64,000 nucleotides of DNA from Hyphomicrobiales bacterium (GTDB lineage Bacteria; Pseudomonadota; Alphaproteobacteria; Rhizobiales; Rhizobiaceae): positions 1-64,000 of the forward strand of contig UCMW01000006.1 of the NCBI GenBank assembly GCA_900473745.1. The letters run 5' to 3'. Numbering within the stretch: the first letter of the stretch is position 1; each line of letters opens with the position of its first letter. Positions 57,123-64,000 of this stretch are shown in pieces. Position numbers and translations under genes: made by a program. A model generated the notes under the pieces. That model ran no database searches, was not told the DNA's origin, and was given only the letters and a program-made list of their open reading frames with translations.

Positions 57123-57608
57123 TTAGCGGTTGAGCCCCCAGAGGTATCCAACGAGAGCTGCGACGCACAATGCAGTGAATGGACGTTCCCGAATGCGTTT
57201 TTCAACGTGGCGAGCCGCGGATTTGGCTTCCGCCTTTACGAGTTCGACACCACCCTCGGTAACCTCCAACAGGTTCTCCCTCAGCCGGGCCACGTCGCGG
57301 CGCAACGCACGGACTTCTTCGCCCGCATCCAGCACCTCCGGTCCCATAGGCGATCTGGACTGCAGCGCCTCTTCGACAAGAGGATAAGGCCGGTCCTCGG
57401 CAAGGTCCGCGGCGCGCCCCGAAAGGCCCGCGCCTGCGCTTTCGCCGCTGCCCGCCGGGATCGAGGTGACCGTTGCCGACAAGGGATCGGAAGCCGGGAA
57501 GGTGGCCTCTAGCCCCTTGTCGAGGCTACTGGAGCTTGCAGCCGTGTGCTGCCGCTTCTGTTCGGCCTTCACGGATTGGACAGCGGGCGAAGTGGTCGGT
57601 TCGGACAT
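57123..57608 (-). CDS. DUF883-like (ElaB/YqjD) membrane-anchored protein
   Basis: 161 residues. The middle SSSLDKGLEATFPASDPLSA, T-V-T-S-I is a recurring rhizobial motif; the coiled-coil part EEVRALRRDVARLRENLLEV leads to KAEAKSAARHVEKRIRERPF and a single C-terminal membrane helix TALCVAALVGYLWGLNR. YqjD/ElaB proteins bind ribosomes at the membrane in stationary phase in E. coli. Here a stress role is inferred from neighbours (YciE, DUF3597). The start ATG 57608 has AAAGGAGAAAAA. Confidence 0.75.
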   Translation of the reverse strand: MSEPTTSPAVQSVKAEQKRQHTAASSSSLDKGLEATFPASDPLSATVTSIPAGSGESAGAGLSGRAADLAEDRPYPLVEEALQSRSPMGPEVLDAGEEVRALRRDVARLRENLLEVTEGGVELVKAEAKSAARHVEKRIRERPFTALCVAALVGYLWGLNR

Positions 57609-57632
57609 TTTTTCTCCTTTCGATTGTAGCGT

Positions 57633-57842
57633 TCAAAGGGGCCTGCTGGTTGACATCGCGCTATTCGACCAACGGGCGTCTGCCTCGCTGGGAACTCTGC
57701 CTTCCGGCGCAAGGTCGTCGAGGGCCTTTGGCAGATCGCGTGTTAGGCGCTCGAGAATGTCCCCACGAAACAAGCCGGTTTTGGCGGTCAGTTCGTCTAT
57801 CACATCCGGGCCGAGCGCCTGCGAAAGCGGTTCTCGTTCACT
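57633..57842 (-). pseudogene. Remnant of a YidB (DUF937)-family gene, C-terminal part
   Basis: Reads EPLSQALGPDVIDELTAKTG, then LFRGDILERLTRDLPKALDD, then LAPEGRVPSEADA, the last two-thirds of a YidB-type domain. The N-terminal part (about 70 residues) is missing: upstream lies only the terminator of the YciE gene. The open frame continues to a terminator stem without a start codon of its own. It may have been cut by the insertion of the YciE gene or by a deletion. Confidence 0.72.
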
Positions 57843-57867
57843 CGGGCGTCTGGCCCCGGCTGGATAG

Positions 57868-57896
57868 GAAAAGGCCGCCCTTTGGGACGGCCTTTG
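57868..57896 (-). terminator. Terminator of the YciE-like gene
   Basis: On the - strand AAAGGCCGTCC-CAAA-GGGCGGCCTTT followed by TCC; 11-bp stem with one T-G pair and a 4-nt loop. Starts 16 bases after the stop at 57912. Confidence 0.85.
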
Positions 57897-57911
57897 CAAT
57901 GAGCAGCGACC

Positions 57912-58415
57912 TTAAGCAGCCTTGCTCTTTCCATTGGCGTTCGCGGAAGCCTTGGCGAGCAGCGTGAGCTTCTCGTCCGTTGCCTTCTCCTCGGCAAGGT
58001 TCGCCTCCAGCAAGGGCACGGCCTCCTTCAATCCAAGCTGGTTCGCCCACTCGATAAGCGTACCATAGCGTGCAATCTCGTAATGCTCGACCGCCTGTGC
58101 CGATGAAATCAGGCCTGCCTCGAGAGCTGGAGACTCTTTGAACTCTTCCATGATCTCTTCACCTTCGGCAATGATGCCCTGGATGGCTTCGCAGGTCTTG
58201 CCGCGCGCTGCCTTTCCGAGGAGTTCGAAGACCTGTTCCAGGCGTTCGATCTGGCCCTGGGTTTCATCGCGGTGCTGCAGGAAGCCTGCCTTGCCTTCTT
58301 CCGACTGGGCGGCGCGGGCCATTTTTGGAAGGGCCTTCAGGATTTGTTTCTCGGCGAAATAAATGTCCTTGAGAGTGTCGAGGAACAAGTCGTCAAGTGT
58401 CTTCGTGGCTGCCAT
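57912..58415 (-). CDS. YciE/DUF892 ferritin-like stress protein
   Basis: 167 residues, the standard length. Pattern: MAATKTLDDLFLDTLKDIYF, AEKQILKALPKMARAAQSEE, QHRDETQGQIERLEQVFELL, EALEAGLISSAQAVEHYEIA and RYGTLIEWANQLGLKEA. The E-x-x-H type metal ligands fit a ferritin-like four-helix bundle. Start 58415 places the domain at residue 2; an ATG 7 codons earlier (58436) lies upstream. The gene group is general-stress-induced in Rhizobiaceae, and the role may be iron or oxidative protection. A strong terminator follows. Confidence 0.88.
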   Translation of the reverse strand: MAATKTLDDLFLDTLKDIYFAEKQILKALPKMARAAQSEEGKAGFLQHRDETQGQIERLEQVFELLGKAARGKTCEAIQGIIAEGEEIMEEFKESPALEAGLISSAQAVEHYEIARYGTLIEWANQLGLKEAVPLLEANLAEEKATDEKLTLLAKASANANGKSKAA

Positions 58416-58460
58416 TTCAATCTCTCTCTTCTGCATGAGTTTCAGGTTGGAGTGTTGCGT

Positions 58461-58973
58461 TCAGTCGAGCAGGTCGCTTGGGACCAGACCCCCGTTTTCT
58501 GACAGCTTCTTCATCAGCGCCTTGTGGAGGAAAATATTCATCCTCCCGCTGTCATTGGTCTCGCCGGAATAGCCGAGTTCCTGCGCGAGCTCTTTGCGCT
58601 CCTGAAGGCTGGCATCCATTCCCAGAGCTTTCATCAGATCGACGATCGAGTGGCGCCAGTTGAGCGTCTGACCCGATTTCTTCACTGCCTCGTTGAGGAT
58701 GGATTCGACGTCGACGGGAGCTTGGGGCGCTAAGCTAGAAGATGCCACTCCGTCTGATTGGGAGGTCCTCGGCGTCGCGGTCGTTGACTGCGCTACGGAC
58801 GGGGCGGTGGAAGTTGGGGCGGGTGCAGCGGCGGGCGCCGACGGTGCAACGGGTTTCGCGGTTGGCGGGGCTGAAGACGAAGGCGACTCAGAAGCCGTAC
58901 CGGACGTTTGCGGGGCAGGCTCTGCCTGTGCTTCGCCAAAAATCGCGTTCTTGATGCGGTCGAAGATGCCCAA
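58461..58973 (-). CDS. DUF3597 domain protein
   Basis: 170 residues. N-terminal MGIFDRIKNAIFGEAQAE, a long Pro/Ala/Ser/Thr linker (about 20-90) and the folded C-domain VDVESILNEAVKKSGQTLNW, RHSIVDLMKALGMDASLQER, KELAQELGYSGETNDSGRMN. This is a two-part DUF3597 protein; the C-domain is helical and the family function is unknown. An exact EcfG promoter lies 97-121 bp upstream. YciE is downstream after 45 bp, so they may be co-transcribed. Confidence 0.86.
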   Translation of the reverse strand: MGIFDRIKNAIFGEAQAEPAPQTSGTASESPSSSAPPTAKPVAPSAPAAAPAPTSTAPSVAQSTTATPRTSQSDGVASSSLAPQAPVDVESILNEAVKKSGQTLNWRHSIVDLMKALGMDASLQERKELAQELGYSGETNDSGRMNIFLHKALMKKLSENGGLVPSDLLD

Positions 58974-59069
58974 TTATCCCTCCTGTGATAAATGGTCAGG
59001 GTGCGCGACTGCCGCCTAAGATTTGCGTGAGCCCTCATCCCGATAATCACCTCGCTGTGAGTACCGGTT

Positions 59070-59094
59070 AACGCGGCGGAGACATGGCAGTTCC
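59070..59094 (-). promoter_or_regulatory. EcfG/RpoE2-type promoter of DUF3597
   Basis: On the - strand GGAAC (59090-59094) N16 CGTT (59070-59073), an exact match to the ECF15 consensus. Predicted start about 59062, giving a leader of about 90 nt. Confidence 0.72.
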
Positions 59095-59300
59095 TTCTCT
59101 AATAAGCTTGGAGCCGAATAAAGTTACAGCGGATCGTCAGGCACGAAGTGGTACGGCGTGTATTGCCACTGGGCTTTCTCAGCAGATCTGCAGGGTCCGA
59201 AATACGTCGAGAAGCGCGGAGAACGACTCGCACTTCAAGGACCGCTTGGCTTGCCGGAACCTCCACCGAATAGGAAAGCCAGACATAACTTGGAACGCAA

Positions 59301-59325
59301 GGAACCTAGACCTGAAACAAGCGTT
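59301..59325 (+). promoter_or_regulatory. EcfG/RpoE2-type promoter of the small membrane peptide
   Basis: GGAAC (59301-59305) N16 CGTT (59322-59325), an exact match to the ECF15 consensus. Predicted start near 59333, 30 nt before the ATG at 59364. Confidence 0.75.
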
Positions 59326-59363
59326 TCCGGATCGGTAGGATCAGTAGATAGAAAGGAATGGAT

Positions 59364-59438
59364 ATGAACGGGATAATCTATATCGTCGGACTGGTGGTCG
59401 TTGTCATCGCAGTCTTATCTTTTTTTGGCCTAGGCTAA
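59364..59438 (+). CDS. 24-residue single-helix membrane peptide
   Basis: MNGIIYIVGLVVVVIAVLSF-FGLG: one hydrophobic helix with almost no polar ends. GAAAGGA lies six bases before ATG 59364; ATG 59358 would be too close to it. The exact EcfG promoter directly upstream makes it a real gene rather than chance. Small rhizobial genes of the form N-x-I-x-Y-I-V-G-x-V-V-x-V are known to me in this setting. It is too short for usual gene callers. Role unknown, probably a stress-induced membrane peptide. Confidence 0.75.
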   Translation: MNGIIYIVGLVVVVIAVLSFFGLG

Positions 59439-59725
59439 GCTATTTCGACGCCTTCAAATTGACGAACACGTGTAATAGTTTTGCCGTGGACGTGTCATCA
59501 TGGAGTTCGCTTCCCGCGCAGATGGCGAGCGGAAGTCTTGCGCGATATTGGGCGTCGCCTCACGCTCCTTAAAGGTTGAGCTTCGCCAGTGTAGTGCAAT
59601 AGGAAAGCTGCCCGGGCGCCGCTTCGACAACTGACGGAAGTTGCGGATCGGTTGGCGAAAAGATCCTCGATCGCCCTCTTCCCCGCAGCCAGGGGTCGCG
59701 AAGCCATGAAGGATCTATCTTGATC

Positions 59726-59762
59726 CCCCTGCATCAATTCCGGCGCGGTCTTGATGCAGGGG
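59726..59762. repeat. Perfect 12-bp inverted repeat
   Basis: Stem CCCCTGCATCAA / TTGATGCAGGGG with a 13-nt loop. The stop of the receiver remnant lies in the left arm. No T-run. Confidence 0.6.
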
Positions 59763-59870
59763 CGGTGCGAAGTATGGTCGCTCCTCGTTTCTCAAGAGTA
59801 AGCTTTGTGTCGGTGGCGACGTAGAACTCGTCCTCGACAATGAGTACCGACCGATCCTTCCTAGGCTTGG
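59734..59870 (-). pseudogene. Remnant of a CheY-like response regulator, N-terminal part
   Basis: On the - strand: KDRSVLIVEDEFYVATDTKL, then TLEKRGATI, then unrelated sequence to TGA at 59734-59736. VLIVEDE is the receiver beta-1 with the acidic pair and the following residues are alpha-1. No phosphorylation Asp or Lys is left. It has no start codon at the expected place, so it is a dead fragment. Confidence 0.68.
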
Positions 59871-59959
59871 AACTGTTAGACGAACGGCGTCCGACGCGGC
59901 GCGTTCAACTGACCTGCTGTAGTCGCAGGCTGCCATCGGGACGTTCAATTTTTTCTGCC

Positions 59960-60088
59960 GTTTCTCTTGAAACCACATTTCTTGAAAACCAAATCGACTA
60001 TTGCCAGCTGCTGATGACAGGGCTGGTTCTGCTGAGAGCGCCGCTTTCGGCGCTTTTACATCCATGTTGCTTTTAGGAGGATATGGCT
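59960..60088 (+). promoter_or_regulatory. Heat-shock leader with RpoH-like -35 and ROSE-type thermometer
   Basis: Two CTTGAAA elements (59966-59972 and 59981-59987) resemble alphaproteobacterial RpoH -35 boxes; a clear -10 is not seen. The 3' part holds a 7-bp stem AGCGCCG / CGGCGCT (60037-60054) and then GTTGCT just before AGGAGG (60075-60080). A UUGCU facing the ribosome site, with a G-G pair in the stem, is the known ROSE signature in rhizobial small heat-shock leaders. It predicts heat-opened translation of hsp20. Confidence 0.7.
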
Positions 60089-60565
60089 ATGGCAACATCA
60101 TATGACTATGCACCCCTGTTCCGCTCGACCGTCGGCTTCGACCGGGTTTTCAATCTTCTGGAAAATGCCCAGCGTGCTCGTTCGATCAGCGACTGGCCGC
60201 CTTATGACATCATCAAGACCGGCGATGACAGCTATCGGATCTCGATTGCGGTCGCAGGTTTTGCTGAGGATGAACTTGAGATCACCTTCCAGTCTAACCT
60301 TCTCACCGTCACTGGGAAGAAGCAGGAAGTCTCTCATGACGATTATCTCCATCGCGGCATCGCCGGCCGCCCGTTCGAGCACCGTTTCCAGCTTGCCGAC
60401 CATGTGCGGGTGAAAGGCGCCGATCTGCAGAACGGACTGCTGTCGATCGATCTCGCGCGTGAAATCCCGGAAGCCTTGAAGCCCCGGAAGATCGAGATCG
60501 AGACAACGACGGCTCTCTCACAAAAAGTCGCGCCGGCACAAATCGAAGCGCAGAAGGCTGCCTGA
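60089..60565 (+). CDS. Small heat-shock protein (Hsp20/IbpA class)
   Basis: 158 residues, cytosolic chaperone that holds unfolded proteins. Start MATSYDYAPLFRSTVGFDRV with the class-A rhizobial N-terminus; alpha-crystallin domain from PPYDIIKTGDDSYRISIAVA to VTGKKQEVSHDDYLHRGIAG, RPFEHRFQLADHVRVKGADL, NGLLSIDLAREIPEALKP. The tail has no clear I-x-I/V motif except RKIEIE. ATG 60089 is 8 bases from AGGAGG and is preferred over ATG 60083. A perfect hairpin follows the stop. Confidence 0.93.
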   Translation: MATSYDYAPLFRSTVGFDRVFNLLENAQRARSISDWPPYDIIKTGDDSYRISIAVAGFAEDELEITFQSNLLTVTGKKQEVSHDDYLHRGIAGRPFEHRFQLADHVRVKGADLQNGLLSIDLAREIPEALKPRKIEIETTTALSQKVAPAQIEAQKAA

Positions 60566-60578
60566 TCGAAACCCTTGA

Positions 60579-60606
60579 GATGGGCGCCAGCGTGGTGGCG
60601 CCCATC
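60579..60606 (+). terminator. Hairpin after hsp20
   Basis: Perfect 11-bp stem GATGGGCGCCA / TGGCGCCCATC with a 6-nt loop, 13 bases after the stop; no T-run. Confidence 0.6.
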
Positions 60607-60631
60607 AACATCGCCAATTGAGGAGGGTGTC

Positions 60632-60930
60632 GTGAAATCCGATATGTTCGAACAACCTGTTGTCGTCCTCGTCGGCCTTGGATTTCCGACCGAGGTGCAC
60701 ACAGTTATGGAGGCCTACCGACATTTGGCCGAATGGCCGGCCTCGTGAGAGATGCGCATTCGATGGCGCTCAAGGCACGTAGCGCCGCACTACGCGGTGA
60801 TATTGAAGCCGAGACCGCGCACGGCTTTTTCACGGCTTTTGCTGAGAAACACGATCTACTGGCGCCGCAACACACCACCGTGATCGCCAACCGTGGCCGA
60901 CGGCCCAAGGAAGAAGCGCACCTTCGTTGA
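60632..60930 (+). pseudogene. DUF982 gene interrupted by a frameshift
   Basis: From GTG 60632 (GAGGAGGG in front): MFEQPVVVLVGLGFPTEVHT, then VMEAYRHLAEWPAS and a TGA at 60746. In the next frame the family continues AGLVRDAHSMALKARSAALR, then GDIEAETAHGFFTAFAEKHD to a stop at 60928-60930. The shift lies directly after W-P at about 60737-60740, in GGCCGGCC, without a homopolymer. Intact DUF982 proteins have this region in one frame, as in the copy at 51476. Sequencing error cannot be excluded; otherwise it is a pseudogene. Confidence 0.8.
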
Positions 60931-61232
60931 GCGGTTGCCATGCAACAGGTGTCGCGGCAGGCCACAAGCAGTCCCGCTGTAATAGCTCGGCTGTCCTGCT
61001 TTAGGGCATTTAGATGGAGCGGCCGCTCGACATGGATAAAAGCGGCCAGCCTCTCCGCAGACGACAAGCAACTCAAGCGGCTTACCGGCACGGGCCTCGA
61101 CTCTGATGTTTCAAATCCGGCCATCGATCTGCCCGTCCCTAGAGCGCCGGCGGGTTCTCATCGAGTACATGGTTTCAAAGACCTTGATCAGCGTTGAAGA
61201 TTGTAATTGAGCAAAAGACCGCATGGGTCGCT
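60931..61232. other. 302-bp spacer
   Basis: Nothing recognised. It separates the convergent DUF982 and DUF4112 pseudogenes. Confidence 0.4.
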
Positions 61233-61651
61233 TCATTCACGTGTCGGCTGGTGTCGATCGAGGTCGCAACGGTTGAGCCCGAAGTGTTCCAAGACCAGGT
61301 CGAGGTTTCGACGGTGGGATTTGAAGTAGAGATCGAACAGGTCCCCGATCAATGGAACGCTGCCGGCCGCCGCGTCGAAGCCGAGGTTGGCCAGCATCCT
61401 GAAAAGTTTATCGTTCGGTACCCAAGGCGTCGCGCCTCATTGACGATGTAGAGACCAATTGCAGCGCCGGCGACGTCGCCGACACCGGGGACCAACCCGA
61501 TGATGGAATCCGCGCCGAAGGAGAAGCGCGTTCCCGGCACTCGAAGTGCGGTGTCCATGAGCCGCGCCCACCCACGCATCCGACGAAGGCGGACCAGAAG
61601 GTCAATCTCCGGGCCATCTGCGCGCCCGTCCTGTTTCTGGTTGAGCCTCAT
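61233..61651 (-). pseudogene. DUF4112 domain gene with a single-base frameshift
   Basis: From ATG 61651: GWARLMDTALRVPGTRFSFG, then ADSIIGLVPGVGDVAGAAIG, then LYIVNEARRLG. Then one base is missing (about 61422-61426) and the right frame gives VPNDKLFRMLANLGFDAAAG, then SVPLIGDLFDLYFKSHRRNL, then DLVLEHFGLNRCD, ending at 61233. The two halves together are a complete DUF4112 protein. Its ATG overlaps the ligD stop (ATGA), so it was translated with ligD. Sequencing error or a recent mutation are both possible. Confidence 0.83.
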
Positions 61652-64000
61652 ACCGCAGCCTTCAACATCTTGCTCAGGCGTTTAATGGCCTTCTCCAGCG
61701 AGCGCTTCCTGTCGGCATAATCCTGCCAGGCCGTCGTCTTGGACAAGAGCGACGGTACCGTGCGGATGGTGAAGCGTTTTGGATTGAGATCGGTCTTCAC
61801 CTGGCTCCGGGTGAGCGGCATGGATACAGTGGCACCTGGCCGCGCGCGGGGCGACAGGGGGGCGACGGCGGTCGCCATACGGTCGTTGCGGAGGTAGTCG
61901 AGGAAGATCCGGCCATTGCGCTGGTTCTTCGCCATCTTGGTCAGATAGAGCTCAGGGTTCTCGCGTGCCATCTGTTGGCAGACGTCGCGTGCGAAGGCTT
62001 TGGCTTCTGCCCAGGTGAGTTCATTGCTCTTTACGACAGTGACTGGCGTGACGACATGCAATCCTTTGCCACCAGTGGTCTTGCAGAAGCTGACAAGTCC
62101 GAGTTCTTCCAACCGGTCGCGCATTTCGCGCGCAGCTTCCACGACGGTCGAAAAGGGAACATCCGGTCCCGGATCAAGGTCGAAGACGAGACGACCGGGC
62201 CTCCCCGGCTCACCAGCTTCGCAATTCCAAGGATGCAGCTCGATGCCGCCGATCTGGGCAATAGCAGCAAGGCCTTCGATGCGATCGATCTGCAGATACG
62301 GTTTCTTGTTGCCGAACACCTTGACCAGTTCGAGCAGATTAGAGGTTCCCGGCGTCGCATGCCGCTGGAAGAATTGCTCGCCGCCAATACCATCCGGTGT
62401 TCGGATGATGGAGCACGGCCGTCCCCTGATATGGTCGATCAGCCATGGGCCAACGGCTTCATGATAGCGGGCGAGATCTTCCTTGGTGACGGGCTCCCCG
62501 TCATTGGCATCCGGCCAGAGCGGCTTGTCCGGGCTGGAGATCATGACACCCATGACCTCCGCCTTGGCATTCTTCAGACGCCTGGGTCTCGATGGATTCG
62601 TTGGGGCTGGTGCCGGGGTATCGGCCTTTGCCGGCGGTGCCGGCTTTTCTGCCTCGACTTCAGCTGCGGGCTTGTCTTCCCTTAGGCCCTTGAAGGCCGC
62701 CTGACGGACCAGTCCATCCGCTGTCCAGCCGGCAAACTCAATCTCAGCAACCAGTTCGGGTTTGACCCAGACGACATTCGGATCCTTCTTCGGGGCGCCT
62801 ATGCCCGTAAATGGTGATTTGGTGGCCCCGATCTCCCGTAGCCTCGGCAAGATCTTGTCGACCATTTTGGCGCCGTAGCCGGTTCCCACCCGGCCGACAT
62901 AGACGAAATGGTCGCCCCTGAAGACGCCGACCAGCAGGGAGCGAAACTTGCCGTTGGTCGTGGCATAGGCTCCGACGACGACTTCATGGCCAGCGCGGCA
63001 TTTGGACTTCGCCCAGGTGTCTGTGCGGCCCGACCGGTAGGGTGCATCGGCCTGTTTCGAGACAATGCCTTCCAGTGAGAGTTTGCAGGCCGACTTCAGG
63101 ACGGCGTCGCCCCCGTTCTCGAAATGCTCGACAAAACGAAGGCGTTGATCTTCGCCGGCGTCACTCAATATTGTCTGAAGGCGTTCCTTGCGCGCAGCCA
63201 GCGGTAATTCCCGCAGGTCTTCATTGCCCTCGAACAGTAGATCGAAGGCAAAGTAGACGAGTGCGTCGGTCTTTCCTTCCGAGAGCGCTGCCTGAAGTGC
63301 GGCAAAGTCCGGCGCACCGTTCACATTGAGGGCACAGATCTCACCGTCGATGATGGCATCAGGAAGGCCAGCGCCGGAAGCGGCGATCGCTGGATACCTT
63401 ACCGTCCAATCCAGGCCCTTGCGTGTTTTGAGCGTCACCTGGCCGTCCTCGATGCGCATCTGGATGCGGTAGCCGTCGAACTTGATCTCGTGGATCCAAC
63501 CCGTGGCTGATGGGGGACGTTCCAACGTGTCGCAAAGCTGGGGAGGAATGAATTCTGGCATCGCGGACTTCGACGCTTTTTCTCGTGCTGGCTTCCGTCT
63601 GGTCTTCGTTTCCCTGTCTCGTTCTTCTGCCGACAATCCATGATTGCTGTCCCAGACTGTATCCGCCTTGACATCGCCGCTCTGCACCATGAACGGTTTA
63701 GGCTTTCTGCCCTTGCCGCTGGTGATCATTTCCATCGTGCGACCGGACGCAACGGAGGTCGCATTTTCCTCAAGGACGGCAGCGCCATCCTCTTCGACAG
63801 AGAAATCGTCGTGATGTTTGATCAACAGCCAATTGGTGCGCTTGCCGGCGTCGCGCTCATTGCGCATCCTCACCAACACGAAGCTGCCATGCAGCCGCTC
63901 GCCCTCAAGTGTGAACTTGAAGTCGCCCTTGGCCAGCGCTTGCTCGGGCGTCTTGTTGCCTTCTGGTTCCCAATAGCCGCGATCCCAAAGCATGACCGTC
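61648..64000 (-). CDS. ligD: DNA ligase D (phosphoesterase-ligase-polymerase), N-terminus outside the window
   Basis: At least 783 residues of a non-homologous end-joining enzyme that works with Ku. The first visible residues ([33 protein letters not shown]) are inside the phosphoesterase domain, so the ATG at 63993 is internal. The ligase follows with nucleotidyl motif EIKFDGYR (Lys), then [18 protein letters not shown] and EGIVSKQ; its OB-fold contains [21 protein letters not shown] linker of Pro/Ala/Lys leads to the polymerase/primase domain, with [13 protein letters not shown] (catalytic D-x-D), [14 protein letters not shown] and the end at [16 protein letters not shown]. Domain order PE-LIG-POL is the rhizobial type. 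No ku gene is in the window. Confidence 0.93.
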   Translation of the reverse strand, partial: TVMLWDRGYWEPEGNKTPEQALAKGDFKFTLEGERLHGSFVLVRMRNERDAGKRTNWLLIKHHDDFSVEEDGAAVLEENATSVASGRTMEMITSGKGRKPKPFMVQSGDVKADTVWDSNHGLSAEERDRETKTRRKPAREKASKSAMPEFIPPQLCDTLERPPSATGWIHEIKFDGYRIQMRIEDGQVTLKTRKGLDWTVRYPAIAASGAGLPDAIIDGEICALNVNGAPDFAALQAALSEGKTDALVYFAFDLLFEGNEDLRELPLAARKERLQTILSDAGEDQRLRFVEHFENGGDAVLKSACKLSLEGIVSKQADAPYRSGRTDTWAKSKCRAGHEVVVGAYATTNGKFRSLLVGVFRGDHFVYVGRVGTGYGAKMVDKILPRLREIGATKSPFTGIGAPKKDPNVVWVKPELVAEIEFAGWTADGLVRQAAFKGLREDKPAAEVEAEKPAPPAKADTPAPAPTNPSRPRRLKNAKAEVMGVMISSPDKPLWPDANDGEPVTKEDLARYHEAVGPWLIDHIRGRPCSIIRTPDGIGGEQFFQRHATPGTSNLLELVKVFGNKKPYLQIDRIEGLAAIAQIGGIELHPWNCEAGEPGRPGRLVFDLDPGPDVPFSTVVEAAREMRDRLEELGLVSFCKTTGGKGLHVVTPVTVVKSNELTWAEAKAFARDVCQQMARENPELYLTKMAKNQRNGRIFLDYLRNDRMATAVAPLSPRARPGATVSMPLTRSQVKTDLNPKRFTIRTVPSLLSKTTAWQDYADRKRSLEKAIKRLSKMLKAAV

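Noticed and set aside
57843..57899. Start of the yidB remnant at 57899
   Set aside because: These codons are the terminator stem of the YciE gene and show no YidB homology.
59869..59900. GGAAC near 59869 as an EcfG promoter for hsp20
   Set aside because: No CGTT or TT at the right distance.
60730..60750. Programmed frameshift in the DUF982 gene
   Set aside because: No slippery heptamer, no downstream stem close by, and the other DUF982 copy needs no shift.
60705..61124. 139-codon open frame on the - strand over the DUF982 remnant
   Set aside because: Antisense to a recognised family; composition not convincing.
63900..63993. ATG 63993 as the true start of ligD
   Set aside because: The phosphoesterase sequence continues upstream in frame (T-V before M) to the window edge, so the gene is cut by the window.

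Overview
The window looks like part of a Rhizobiaceae-type alphaproteobacterial replicon (Rhizobium / Agrobacterium / Ensifer / Shinella relatives). The signs are family content typical of that group: two DUF982 genes, an Atu4866-like protein, DUF1236, DUF3597 and YciE stress proteins, an imuA-imuB-dnaE2 cassette with GAAC-N7-GAAC LexA boxes, EcfG/RpoE2-type promoters (GGAAC-N16-CGTT), a ROSE-like leader in front of a small heat-shock gene, and a multi-domain LigD. The many transcription factors with divergent targets, transport and oxidoreductase cassettes and broken genes suggest an accessory region (plasmid, chromid or chromosomal island). I saw no tRNA, rRNA, CRISPR array, integrase or intact insertion sequence.

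Layout. 0-6.3 kb: the start of icd (runs off the left edge), a GntR/FCD regulator and a tightly packed operon for a NitT/TauT-type ABC importer with two permeases, a fumarylacetoacetase-fold hydrolase and a TauE/SafE permease. 6.7-10.5 kb: a FecR-domain exported protein with a Gly/Asn tail, followed by a CHASE2-PAS-GGDEF-EAL protein whose GGDEF motif is degenerate. 11-17 kb: a TetR regulator with a duplicated operator facing NmrA and SnoaL genes, then LysR facing a glutathione transferase and a PNPOx-FNR-ferredoxin fusion. 17.4-29.6 kb: prolyl oligopeptidase, a small lipoprotein, an OmpR-type two-component system, two alpha/beta hydrolases, an exported AhpD-like protein, an Atu4866-like gene whose export signal lacks a start codon, a broken SDR gene facing LysR, and AraC facing an aldo/keto reductase.

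29.6-38.9 kb is an SOS mutagenesis and repair island: uvrD-like helicase and SRAP on one strand, imuA-imuB-dnaE2 on the other, with LexA boxes between them and a 38-codon dinB remnant at the edge. 39-41.7 kb has an AhpD-like protein, a folD remnant and a three-gene operon of a winged-helix protein and two small membrane proteins. 41.8-49.6 kb encodes a soluble 1892-residue hybrid kinase with nine near-identical 92-residue HAMP-type units, translationally coupled to a REC-PAS-kinase-REC protein.

49.7-64 kb is a stress-flavoured region: MgtC, an SRAP remnant, DUF982, three secreted Ser/Thr/Gly-rich proteins, DUF1236, a Gly-rich exported protein, a NarX/NarL-type two-component system, DUF883, a yidB remnant, YciE, DUF3597, a 24-residue membrane peptide, a response-regulator remnant, Hsp20, frameshifted DUF982 and DUF4112 genes, and ligD running off the right edge. 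Two exact and two near-consensus EcfG promoters suggest general stress control of part of it.

A recurring theme is gene decay: eight broken or fragmentary genes (sdr, dinB, folD, SRAP, yidB, a CheY-like receiver, DUF982, DUF4112), several of them next to intact genes of related function. All functional calls come from reading the sequence; no database search was run.
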